A program made the position numbers and the translations under genes. Source: an uncultured Oscillospiraceae bacterium (GTDB taxonomy: Bacteria > Bacillota_A > Clostridia > Oscillospirales > Oscillospiraceae). From it: 7,259 bases of DNA. The notes below the pieces were generated by a model that worked only from the letters and a program-made list of their open reading frames with translations, made no database searches and was not told the DNA's origin. The stretch lies in assembly GCA_944386965.1 (NCBI GenBank), contig CALXDE010000224.1, forward strand, positions 1-7,259. Reading direction: 5' to 3'. Shown here one piece after another: positions 1 through 5,076 of the stretch (position 1 is the stretch's first letter; each line of letters starts with the position of its first letter).

Positions 1-299
1 AGGCCGCTGCAGTAGAGCTGATAGGCCCCGTCCCGGGGGAACACGGTGACGCGGCCGAAGGCGATGACCTTCATGCCGTTCTCCGGCCGGAACCGCAGAC
101 GGGACGCCTGCCCCCGGAAGAGCACACACCGGAGGGCCCCCTCAGCATCCTTGAGCGTAAAGTAGTGGTGACCGGAGGGGTAGACCTTGTAGTTGGACAG
201 CTCCCCCCGGATGTAGATCTCCCCCAGCAGCGGATCGCTGTCCAGGGTGTTCTTGATGTAGTTGTTGACCTCGGAGACGGAGAAGACCCGCTGCTCCAT
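1..299 (-). CDS. xseA: Exodeoxyribonuclease VII large subunit, N-terminal part (cut by window edge)
   Basis: This is the first 99 codons of XseA, the large subunit of exonuclease VII, which with XseB degrades single-stranded DNA to oligonucleotides in repair. Only the N-terminal OB-fold, the single-strand DNA-binding domain, lies in the window; the catalytic part is beyond base 1. Family landmarks seen are FSVSEVNNYIK at residues 6-16, SDPLLGEIYIRGELSNYK at 21-38, SGHHYFTLKD at 42-51, a VLFRG strand near 59-63 and a GMKVIAFGRV strand near 75-84. The ATG at 299-297 has an AGGTGA-type ribosome site just upstream. It follows nusB with a 65-base gap holding a hairpin. In B. subtilis folD lies between nusB and xseA; it is absent here. 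The identification is secure. Whether the full gene is intact cannot be judged. Confidence 0.93.
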   Translation of the reverse strand, partial: MEQRVFSVSEVNNYIKNTLDSDPLLGEIYIRGELSNYKVYPSGHHYFTLKDAEGALRCVLFRGQASRLRFRPENGMKVIAFGRVTVFPRDGAYQLYCSG

Positions 300-325
300 C
301 CGTCCTTCACCTGCCTTCCGTCTAT

Positions 326-357
326 GAGAAGAAAGAGAGCGCACCGCGTACGCTCTC
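326..357 (-). terminator. Terminator-like hairpin between nusB and xseA
   Basis: On the minus strand GAGAGCGTAC pairs with GTGCGCTCTC (one G-U pair) around a GCG loop, a 10-bp stem at 357-335. It is followed by TTTCTTCTC, a broken U-rich tail. It begins 7 bases after the nusB stop and ends about 26 bases before the xseA start. The short stem-loop plus imperfect tail suggests partial termination (attenuation) or a 3'-end stabiliser rather than a full stop, because no promoter is visible between it and xseA. Confidence 0.5.
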
Positions 358-364
358 CCCCGCC

Positions 365-814
365 TTATTCTTTGATTTCCTCCCGGACAAAGGTGCCCAG
401 GATGCCGTTGACAAATTTCGCCACCTCGTCCCCCTCATACTTCCTGGCCAGCTCCACGGCCTCGTTGATGGCCGCGCCGTTGGGAATGTCGGGCATGTAC
501 AGGATCTCATACATGGCCACCCGCATGATGGCCGTGGCCACCAGGGGCATCCGGGAGAACTTCCAGCCCTTGGCATAGCGGTCGATATCCGTGTCCAGCT
601 CCCCGGCGTGCTGGGCCACGCCCCGGACCAGGCGGCAGATATAATCCCGCTGCTTGGTGTTGGGGAGCTCCTGATATACCGCGTCCTCCCCCGCCAGGGA
701 GGCGAAATTCTCCGCGGACAGGTGGCGCTGGAGCAGCTGGTCCACCGTCAGGTCGGTGAAGCTCAGTTCATAGGACAGGTGGACGGCAATCTCTCGGGCT
801 GTACTTCTAACCAT
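365..814 (-). CDS. nusB: Transcription antitermination / rRNA maturation factor NusB
   Basis: A 149-residue cytoplasmic, all-helical protein, normal NusB size. NusB pairs with NusE (ribosomal protein S10), binds boxA RNA and prevents premature termination of rRNA transcripts. The N-terminus MVRSTAREIAVHLSYEL matches the clostridial form, in which the arginine-rich RNA-contact helix comes first. The C-terminal half carries the family signature: KGW near 82-84, AIMRVAMYEILYM at 95-107, IPNGAAINEAVELARKY at 110-126 and KFVNGILG at 133-140. An in-frame ATG-less extension reaches further upstream, but it would run through the hairpin before nusB and is not NusB-like. ATG 814-812 has a GAGAGGG site upstream, so I chose it. 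It lies between an Asp23-family gene and xseA, the usual Firmicutes neighbourhood, and is flanked by hairpins on both sides. Confidence 0.95.
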   Translation of the reverse strand: MVRSTAREIAVHLSYELSFTDLTVDQLLQRHLSAENFASLAGEDAVYQELPNTKQRDYICRLVRGVAQHAGELDTDIDRYAKGWKFSRMPLVATAIMRVAMYEILYMPDIPNGAAINEAVELARKYEGDEVAKFVNGILGTFVREEIKE

Positions 815-849
815 AGGGCAGTTCCCTCTCTTTTGGATGTTGACAAGGT

Positions 850-876
850 GAAAAGGGCGGAGTTTCCCTCCGCCCT
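850..876 (-). terminator. Intrinsic terminator-like hairpin between asp23 and nusB
   Basis: On the minus strand AGGGCGGAG pairs perfectly with CTCCGCCCT around a GGAAA loop (876-854), and the stem runs straight into TTTT. It lies 14 bases after the Asp23-family stop. This is a canonical intrinsic terminator shape with a short U-tract. No good promoter lies between it and nusB 36 bases downstream, so nusB and xseA probably depend on readthrough. Confidence 0.65.
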
Positions 877-890
877 GCAAAGGTTCGCGC

Positions 891-1232
891 TTATTCGAAG
901 CTGACGCCGCCCACGTGGACGTTGACACAGCCCACCGTGAGTCCAGTCATGGCCTCCACGGCGGAGGCCACGGCGGTCTGCACCTTCTCCGCCACCTCGG
1001 GGATGGGCTGTCCGTACCGCACCATCAGGTACACGTCCACCGCGGCCCGCTCGTCGGCCACAGTGATCTTCACGCCCCGGGACGCCCCCTTTTTTCCGGC
1101 GGCATTCATCATGGCGCTGACCCCGTCCACCTCGGCGGCGGCACTGGAGGCCACGGCGCAGATCACATCCTCGGAGATGTGGATGCAGCCCATCTCATCG
1201 GGATGCGTAATATATTCCTTGCTCTCGTTCAT
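891..1232 (-). CDS. Asp23/Gls24 family protein (YqhY-like)
   Basis: A 113-residue protein of the Asp23/Gls24 (DUF322) family. Features seen are GCIHISEDVICAVASSAAAEVDGV at the N-terminal end, the usual start of the fold, then a GVKITVADERAAVDVYLMVRYGQPIPEVAEKVQ core and a C-terminal V-NVHVGGV strand. It has no signal peptide or membrane segment, so it is cytosolic. Its place before nusB matches B. subtilis yqhY, which has been linked genetically to lipid/acetyl-CoA carboxylase control; that role is from the family, not from this sequence. A GTG at 1244-1242 could extend the frame by four codons, but that GTG overlaps the purine-rich site AGAGGGAG (1251-1244). That site serves the ATG at 1232-1230 with an 11-base spacing. 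It is the first gene after a sigma-A promoter and is followed by a hairpin. Confidence 0.9.
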   Translation of the reverse strand: MNESKEYITHPDEMGCIHISEDVICAVASSAAAEVDGVSAMMNAAGKKGASRGVKITVADERAAVDVYLMVRYGQPIPEVAEKVQTAVASAVEAMTGLTVGCVNVHVGGVSFE

Positions 1233-1282
1233 GGCAGCGGACACTCCCTCTGTTTGGTATCATTGGTTGGATGATCTTCTAT

Positions 1283-1311
1283 AGTGTACCATGTTTTCTC
1301 CCGATTATCAA
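1283..1311 (-). promoter_or_regulatory. Predicted sigma-A promoter for asp23-nusB-xseA
   Basis: On the minus strand the -35 box TTGATA (1311-1306) and the -10 box TACACT (1288-1283) are exactly 17 bases apart, and a TGn extended -10 element (TGG) precedes the -10. The predicted start is near 1276, giving a leader of about 44 bases before the Asp23-family ATG. The -35 box begins three bases after the spoIIIAH stop codon, so this housekeeping unit starts directly behind the sporulation operon. Confidence 0.7.
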
Positions 1312-1314
1312 CCT

Positions 1315-1893
1315 CTAATTTGCCTCCAGGATCTTGATCTGGTCGGCGGTGTAATCCGTCTCTGCCAGAACGATCTCGGAGATTTTCGCCACGTCCTCCG
1401 CGGCCAGGCCGTCGCTGTCGGACACCACCACGCTGACGCTGTCCTCCCCCATGAAGGCCACGCAGTCGGCGTACCCCTTGGCGGTGACCAGATTCTCAAT
1501 CTGGGCCTCCGTCAGGGCATAGGAGGCCAGGACCTGGATGGTCTGGGCCGCCTCATTGGCCACCGCAGTGTCCGCCACCTCGCTCTCCGAGGCCTCCCGC
1601 AGCAGGGAGATGGCGCTGTCTCTGGCCTGCTGGCGGGTGAGCCGGGCGGTGGCGAAGTAGTCGCCGGTGACGCTTTCCGCCTCCTCCAGCGTCCCGCCGG
1701 TTTCCTGGGCCGACGTGCTCTCCAGCTCCTCCTGACCGCTGACCAGGGTGGACTGTCCCAGGATCTTGGCGTCATCCCCTGTGGACACCGCGTCGGTGAC
1801 ATTGCTGGCGTACTTCCAGTTGAGGTACACCGCCGCGCACACGAACAGCAGCACCGTGGCCGCCACGATATTTCGCTTCCAGATCTGCTTCAT
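1315..1893 (-). CDS. spoIIIAH: Stage III sporulation protein AH (SpoIIIAH)
   Basis: A 192-residue single-pass protein of the mother-cell engulfing membrane. Its outward domain binds SpoIIQ from the forespore side and forms the intermembrane channel. Seen: a basic N-terminus, a membrane segment at about residues 9-25, and an acidic, low-complexity linker at about 38-75. A C-terminal ring-building (YscJ/PrgK-like) domain at about 80-190 has the long helix LTRQQARDSAISLLREA, then ALTEAQIENLVTAKGYADCVAF and a final KISEIVLAETDYTADQIKI helix-strand. B. subtilis SpoIIIAH is somewhat longer (about 218 residues). The start has the best ribosome site of the operon, AGGAGG with 8-base spacing, after a 54-base gap behind spoIIIAG. 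It may therefore be translated independently and more strongly. No terminator follows before the next promoter. Confidence 0.96.
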   Translation of the reverse strand: MKQIWKRNIVAATVLLFVCAAVYLNWKYASNVTDAVSTGDDAKILGQSTLVSGQEELESTSAQETGGTLEEAESVTGDYFATARLTRQQARDSAISLLREASESEVADTAVANEAAQTIQVLASYALTEAQIENLVTAKGYADCVAFMGEDSVSVVVSDSDGLAAEDVAKISEIVLAETDYTADQIKILEAN

Positions 1894-1947
1894 TGTCGTC
1901 TCCTCCTCTTAATCCCAGCAATTTGACAGGCGCCCCGGTCCGCCCTG

Positions 1948-2475
1948 TTACGCGCCGCCGCCCCGAATCACACAGACCCGGTCGCTCCCCAGTCCCGTGA
2001 GGGCGGAGACGGCCTCGATCACCGCCAGCCGCACCGCCGGATCGTCGGCCCCCTGGCATACCACCAGGGCGCCCCGAAACTGGGGATAGATCTCCCGGGT
2101 CACCACCACCGCTTCCTCCCCGCCGCCGGAAACCACAACCGTCTGCGCGCTGCGGCTGTACTCCTCCGGCGCGGTGGTGGACCCGCTGTAGGAGAGGCTG
2201 GTGTCTCCGGCCAGCTCCCGCTGGGCGCCGGCGTCCACCGTCAGCATCAGCCGCAGCTGTCCCACCCCCTGGATGGTCCCCAGGATCTCCTCCATCTCCG
2301 CCTGTACGCGCTCCAGGTCCATCGTCTCCGCCGCGCTTGGGACGGCGGCCTCCTGGCTGGAGCGGCTGGGCCAGAGCAGGCACAAAATCCCGGCCGCCGC
2401 CACCAGCAGCACATATTTGTAGGAGCGCAAAAGCGTCCGCCACCTCGTCTTCTCCGGCTGTCTGGTCTGCTCCAC
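1948..2475 (-). CDS. spoIIIAG: Stage III sporulation protein AG (SpoIIIAG), ring component
   Basis: A 175-residue protein with an N-terminal membrane anchor (about residues 20-36) and an outward ring-building domain. In B. subtilis SpoIIIAG forms large secretin-like rings in the channel. Seen here: helix DLERVQAEMEEILGTIQGVG at 53-72, strand LRLMLTVDAG, a serine/threonine-rich insertion at about 90-118 where the beta-triangle insertion lies in the family, then VVVTREIYPQFRGALVVCQGADDP at 123-146 and the final helix-strand AVIEAVSALTGLGSDRVCVI. The frame can be extended to a GTG at 2493. I chose the GTG at 2475-2473 because an AGGAGG site (2488-2483) lies seven bases before it, and because it overlaps the spoIIIAF stop as TAGTG. 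The protein is shorter than B. subtilis SpoIIIAG (about 229 residues), mostly in the linker and insertion. Confidence 0.94.
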   Translation of the reverse strand: MEQTRQPEKTRWRTLLRSYKYVLLVAAAGILCLLWPSRSSQEAAVPSAAETMDLERVQAEMEEILGTIQGVGQLRLMLTVDAGAQRELAGDTSLSYSGSTTAPEEYSRSAQTVVVSGGGEEAVVVTREIYPQFRGALVVCQGADDPAVRLAVIEAVSALTGLGSDRVCVIRGGGA

Positions 2476-2951
2476 TATGCCGCCTCCTGCCACTTCTGAT
2501 TCTCCCCCGGGATACCCAGGTCTGTCTCGATGATCTCGCTCAGCGCCGGGTTGTAGGGGCCCTCCACCGTGACGCTCCGCGGAAAAGCAGTGCCGTCCGC
2601 GCCGATCTCCACCGTGACGTGTGCCCGGCAGTCAAGTCCCAGCTCCCGCGCCTTGTCCCATATATATGCGTCCAGCTCCGCCGCTATGCCTGCCGCGAGC
2701 TCCTCCTGCTGCTGCCTTGCGTAGGATTCCCGCAGGTCCGACGCCTCCTGCCGGTAGTCGTCCAGAGAGATTTCCAGCTCCGACGGATCGATCCGGGTCA
2801 GGGGCTGGAGCAGAATCAGGATCATCAGCACGCCCCCGGCCAGGCGCAGCACCCGCCGGATGCCCTCCTGGCTCACCAGAGTCTCCGCCAGCGAGAGCAG
2901 CACCGATACCGCCGTCAGGCCGAAGAGCCAGGTGCGAAGCAGTTCTATCAT
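2475..2951 (-). CDS. spoIIIAF: Stage III sporulation protein AF (SpoIIIAF)
   Basis: A 158-residue protein with two N-terminal membrane helices (about residues 7-24 and 35-50), followed by the family's short QPL motif, here LLQPLTRID at 47-55. A charged coiled stretch at about 60-90 leads into a small outward ring-building-like domain (ELDAYIWDKARELGLDCRAHVTVEI, then SVTVEGPYN). SpoIIIAF is a mother-cell component of the SpoIIIA-SpoIIQ complex, and its soluble domain resembles those of SpoIIIAG and AH. The ATG at 2951-2949 overlaps the spoIIIAE stop as ATGA, and its own stop overlaps the spoIIIAG GTG. B. subtilis SpoIIIAF is about 206 residues, so this is a compact version. The end of the gene also carries the ribosome site for spoIIIAG. 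Confidence 0.93.
   Translation of the reverse strand: MIELLRTWLFGLTAVSVLLSLAETLVSQEGIRRVLRLAGGVLMILILLQPLTRIDPSELEISLDDYRQEASDLRESYARQQQEELAAGIAAELDAYIWDKARELGLDCRAHVTVEIGADGTAFPRSVTVEGPYNPALSEIIETDLGIPGENQKWQEAA
2661..2689 (-). promoter_or_regulatory. Possible weak internal sigma-E promoter inside spoIIIAF
   Basis: On the minus strand GCATAGC (2689-2683) is followed after exactly 14 bases by CATATATA (2668-2661). This resembles the sigma-E pattern GCATATT-N14-CATACANT, with two mismatches in each box. The start would be near 2654, within spoIIIAF and about 180 bases before spoIIIAG. I recall an internal sigma-E promoter being reported in the B. subtilis spoIIIA locus, which gives some precedent. 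The match is partial and in coding sequence, so confidence is low. Confidence 0.25.
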
Positions 2952-4006
2952 GGGATCACCGCCAAAAGAGAGGATAGGATCGCCACTGTCAGCAGCAGCG
3001 CGCAGCTGCCCGCCATGGCCAGGATCAGGCCAAAGGCGGAGCTCAGGCGGTCCACCAGCTTCACCAGGGGCGGAGCGGACACGGTCCCCGCGGCAAAGGC
3101 CGCCAATTTATAGAGCAGATACTGGATTCCCAGACGCAGGAAGGGCACGGCGCAGGTGCCCAGCACCGCCAGCACGCCGAATACGCCGATGCTGTTTTTC
3201 AGCGCCGCCGCGCCGGCAAGCACCGTCTCCGCCGCACCGGCCATGACCGTCCCCACCACCGGCACCGCCGAGGAGATGGCCCGCTTGGCAAGGCGCACCG
3301 CCGCGGCGTCGGCCGCGCCGGCCACCACGCCGGCCACGGAGAGATAGAGCGTAAAGACCGTCAGCAGGCCCGTCAAAGCCCAGGTAATCCCCTTTTTGAT
3401 TCCCCGGGCCGCCGCGTCCAGCCGGGCATCCCCCAGCATGGCGCCGGCCGCCGCCGCGCCGATGTACAGCGAGAGCAGGGGCAAAAGCAGATTGTGGATT
3501 ACCGTGATGAGCACATCGCAGAAGAGCACGGTGGCCACCTGCTTGACCGAGGCAGCGCCCACCAGCCCCGCCGAGGCCGTGGCCGCGGCCAAGGTTGGGA
3601 GCAGGACCTTGCTGAACTGATCCAGCTGGGTCATTGTCTCCACGCCCAGTCCCATCAGGGTGTCAAGGTCCCCCGCCGCTACGGTGACAATCGCCGCCGT
3701 CCCAGCCAGGGTGACATAGCTCAGGGAACCCTTCTCCCCCAGGGGATGGAGCAGACTCTCGCCCACGCCGCACAGCAGCAGCACCAGCAGCAGCCGCACC
3801 ACCCCTGCCGTCCCCTGCCGCAGCAGGGCGTGGAATTGCTCCCCCACCGACTCCAAAAGGCCGGCCAGGCCCTCCTGAAAATCTGTTCCGGCCACGCCGG
3901 ACGCCGCCTCCGGCACACTGTCCGCCAGGCTCTCCGGCACCTCCGCCGCGCCGGCCTGTCCCATCAGAAGAAGGGCCAGCGCCAGAATCAGCAGCACACG
4001 CCTCAT
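2948..4006 (-). CDS. spoIIIAE: Stage III sporulation protein AE (SpoIIIAE), polytopic membrane protein
   Basis: A 352-residue polytopic protein of the mother-cell membrane, essential for the SpoIIIA channel and distantly likened to permease or secretion-channel parts. A cleavable signal peptide is clear: basic MRR, a leucine/alanine-rich core and an AGA-A cleavage site near residue 20. A soluble stretch to about residue 65 precedes a series of hydrophobic segments. Recognisable family blocks are GVGESLLHPLGEKG, the LDQFSKVLLPTLAAATASAG stretch, KQVATVLFCDVLITVIHNLLLP, RGIKKGITWALTGLLTVFTLYLS, KRAISSAVPVVGTVMAGAAETVL and KNSIGVFGVLAVLG. It ends in a hydrophobic tail. The frame runs open 43 codons upstream into spoIIIAD, but ATG 4006-4004 begins the signal peptide, has a GGGAGGG site and overlaps the spoIIIAD stop as ATGA. 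It is somewhat shorter than the B. subtilis protein (about 399 residues). Confidence 0.95.
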   Translation of the reverse strand: MRRVLLILALALLLMGQAGAAEVPESLADSVPEAASGVAGTDFQEGLAGLLESVGEQFHALLRQGTAGVVRLLLVLLLCGVGESLLHPLGEKGSLSYVTLAGTAAIVTVAAGDLDTLMGLGVETMTQLDQFSKVLLPTLAAATASAGLVGAASVKQVATVLFCDVLITVIHNLLLPLLSLYIGAAAAGAMLGDARLDAAARGIKKGITWALTGLLTVFTLYLSVAGVVAGAADAAAVRLAKRAISSAVPVVGTVMAGAAETVLAGAAALKNSIGVFGVLAVLGTCAVPFLRLGIQYLLYKLAAFAAGTVSAPPLVKLVDRLSSAFGLILAMAGSCALLLTVAILSSLLAVIP

Positions 4007-4404
4007 CCGATCCCTCCCAGCTGCGTCAACAGCGACAGCGCTCTGCGCAGCAGCGGCTCCGCCGCCAGCAGAGCGCAGAAGGTCCCCGCCAGATCCACCA
4101 CCGTGCCCAGCGCCTTCTGCCCGCTGTCCCGGCACACATCGCCGCCCAGTCTGGCCACCAGGGAGATGGCCAGGATCTTGAGGATGGGCAGAAACAGCTG
4201 ACCATCCAGTCCCGCCTGGCCCAGAAGCTCTTCCACCACCGCCTGAACCTCCCGGTACCAGGTCAGGGCGAAGCCCATCACCACCGCGATGGTCCCCAGG
4301 GTCAGCAGCAGCCCCAGTTCCGGGGTGTTGCGCTCCAGCAGCAGCGCCGTCAGGGCCACTACAAGGCAGATCACGGTCACCTTTGCCACCAGCTCCATGA
4401 TCAC
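4003..4404 (-). CDS. spoIIIAD: Stage III sporulation protein AD (SpoIIIAD)
   Basis: A 133-residue small membrane protein with about four hydrophobic segments (roughly residues 7-23, 30-50, 71-86 and 98-117). It shares a family with SpoIIIAC, and both are mother-cell membrane components of the SpoIIIA complex. Seen are the N-terminal helix with LLLERNTPELGLLLTLGTIA and the conserved C-terminal pattern of an ILKIL helix, a CRDSGQKALGTVVDLAG stretch and AAEPLL. Two starts are possible. The GTG at 4404-4402 overlaps the spoIIIAC stop as GTGA; the ATG at 4398-4396 is two codons further in, giving 131 residues. Neither has a visible ribosome site, so translation is probably coupled to spoIIIAC. I kept the GTG because overlap is the pattern in this operon. 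Confidence 0.93.
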   Translation of the reverse strand: MIMELVAKVTVICLVVALTALLLERNTPELGLLLTLGTIAVVMGFALTWYREVQAVVEELLGQAGLDGQLFLPILKILAISLVARLGGDVCRDSGQKALGTVVDLAGTFCALLAAEPLLRRALSLLTQLGGIG

Positions 4405-4595
4405 AGCTGAAAGAGGGCTTTGATGAGTTCGAACAGGTCGCTGATCTCCCGCACCAGAATCATCAGCACCACCACCAGCCCCGCCAGGGTGGTCATCAGG
4501 GCCTGTTCCTCCCGCCCGGAGCGCACCAGCAGCTGGTTGAGTACCGCCACGATGATGCCGATGGCGGCAATCTTGAAAATCAGGTCAACATCCAT
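4401..4595 (-). CDS. spoIIIAC: Stage III sporulation protein AC (SpoIIIAC)
   Basis: A 64-residue membrane protein, close to the B. subtilis length of 68. It has two hydrophobic helices (about residues 5-24 and 33-50) separated by the polar turn RSGREEQALM and ends in an amphipathic tail, EISDLFELIKALFQL. SpoIIIAC is one of the small mother-cell membrane proteins of the SpoIIIA complex, related to SpoIIIAD. The ATG at 4595-4593 is one base after the spoIIIAB stop. The frame extends upstream to 4706, but that extension is cysteine/tryptophan-rich and lies inside spoIIIAB, so I rejected it. There is no clear ribosome site, consistent with translational coupling. Confidence 0.94.
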   Translation of the reverse strand: MDVDLIFKIAAIGIIVAVLNQLLVRSGREEQALMTTLAGLVVVLMILVREISDLFELIKALFQL

Positions 4596-4596
4596 T

Positions 4597-5076
4597 TTAC
4601 AGCAGCACCACGGCCAGAAGCACAGACGCCGACAGACACAGGGCGGTGACCAGCCTGTTTTTTCCGGACCGCTCCTGCCGCGCCTGCCCCACCGCCCGGT
4701 ACACATCCTCCCTTACTTGGTGTAATAGGTCCAGCCCCTCCCCCGCCGGCAGCGTCTGCCCCAGGGGCGCCAGCAGCTCCCCATAGGGCGCCGGAAGCAG
4801 CGCCCCTGCCTTTTGCCAGGCGGATGGGAAAGGAATTTCCCTTGTCAACGCTTGTCCCATTGCCTCCCAGAAGGGAGCCGTGAGGCGTCCCTCCCTCCGG
4901 CACCGCTCCAGCAGTTCCCCCAGGGGGCGGCGCAGGGTGTAGACCCCTCGTTCCAGGATCTGGAGGGCCGCAAGCAGCTCCTCCCCCGCCCGGATCATCT
5001 CCCGGTGCCGACCCAGGATGCTCTGCCGCACCCACAAACCGCTCCCCAGGAGCAGCAGCGTCCCCAGGGCCTTCAC
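4597..5076 (-). CDS. spoIIIAB: Stage III sporulation protein AB (SpoIIIAB)
   Basis: A 159-residue protein (B. subtilis about 171) with a hydrophobic helix at each end: residues 3-16 and about 142-159, the latter ending in LLAVVLL. The middle is a charged helical cytoplasmic domain likened to GspF of type II secretion. Typical blocks are the REMIRAGEELLAALQILERGVYTLRRPLGELLERC stretch (residues 25-59), FWEAM near 69-73 and EGLDLLHQVREDVYRAV. It is the presumed platform partner of the ATPase SpoIIIAA. The start is a GTG at 5076-5074, overlapping the spoIIIAA stop as GTGA, with GGAGG seven bases upstream. Confidence 0.94.
   Translation of the reverse strand: MKALGTLLLLGSGLWVRQSILGRHREMIRAGEELLAALQILERGVYTLRRPLGELLERCRREGRLTAPFWEAMGQALTREIPFPSAWQKAGALLPAPYGELLAPLGQTLPAGEGLDLLHQVREDVYRAVGQARQERSGKNRLVTALCLSASVLLAVVLL

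Noticed and set aside
820..846. Possible nusB promoter: TTGTCA followed 17 bases later by AACTGC
   Set aside because: The -10 hexamer is a poor match and would fall on the nusB ribosome site and start region.
891..1244. GTG start at 1244 for the Asp23-family gene
   Set aside because: The codon overlaps the AGAGGGAG ribosome site itself, so it cannot be served by it; the ATG at 1232 is suitably placed.
1291..1926. A 211-codon open frame on the plus strand opposite spoIIIAH
   Set aside because: It is the antisense shadow of a well-recognised gene, with low-complexity composition and no family resemblance.
1894..1947. Bulged stem (CAGGGCG with CGCCTG) in the spoIIIAG-spoIIIAH gap
   Set aside because: It is short, bulged and followed by TCAAATTG rather than a U-tract, so neither a terminator nor a clear processing site can be claimed.
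1772..2443. Long minus-strand frame overlapping spoIIIAG and the start of spoIIIAH
   Set aside because: It is a Gly/Arg-rich out-of-frame translation of spoIIIAG; the SpoIIIAG frame carries the family motifs.
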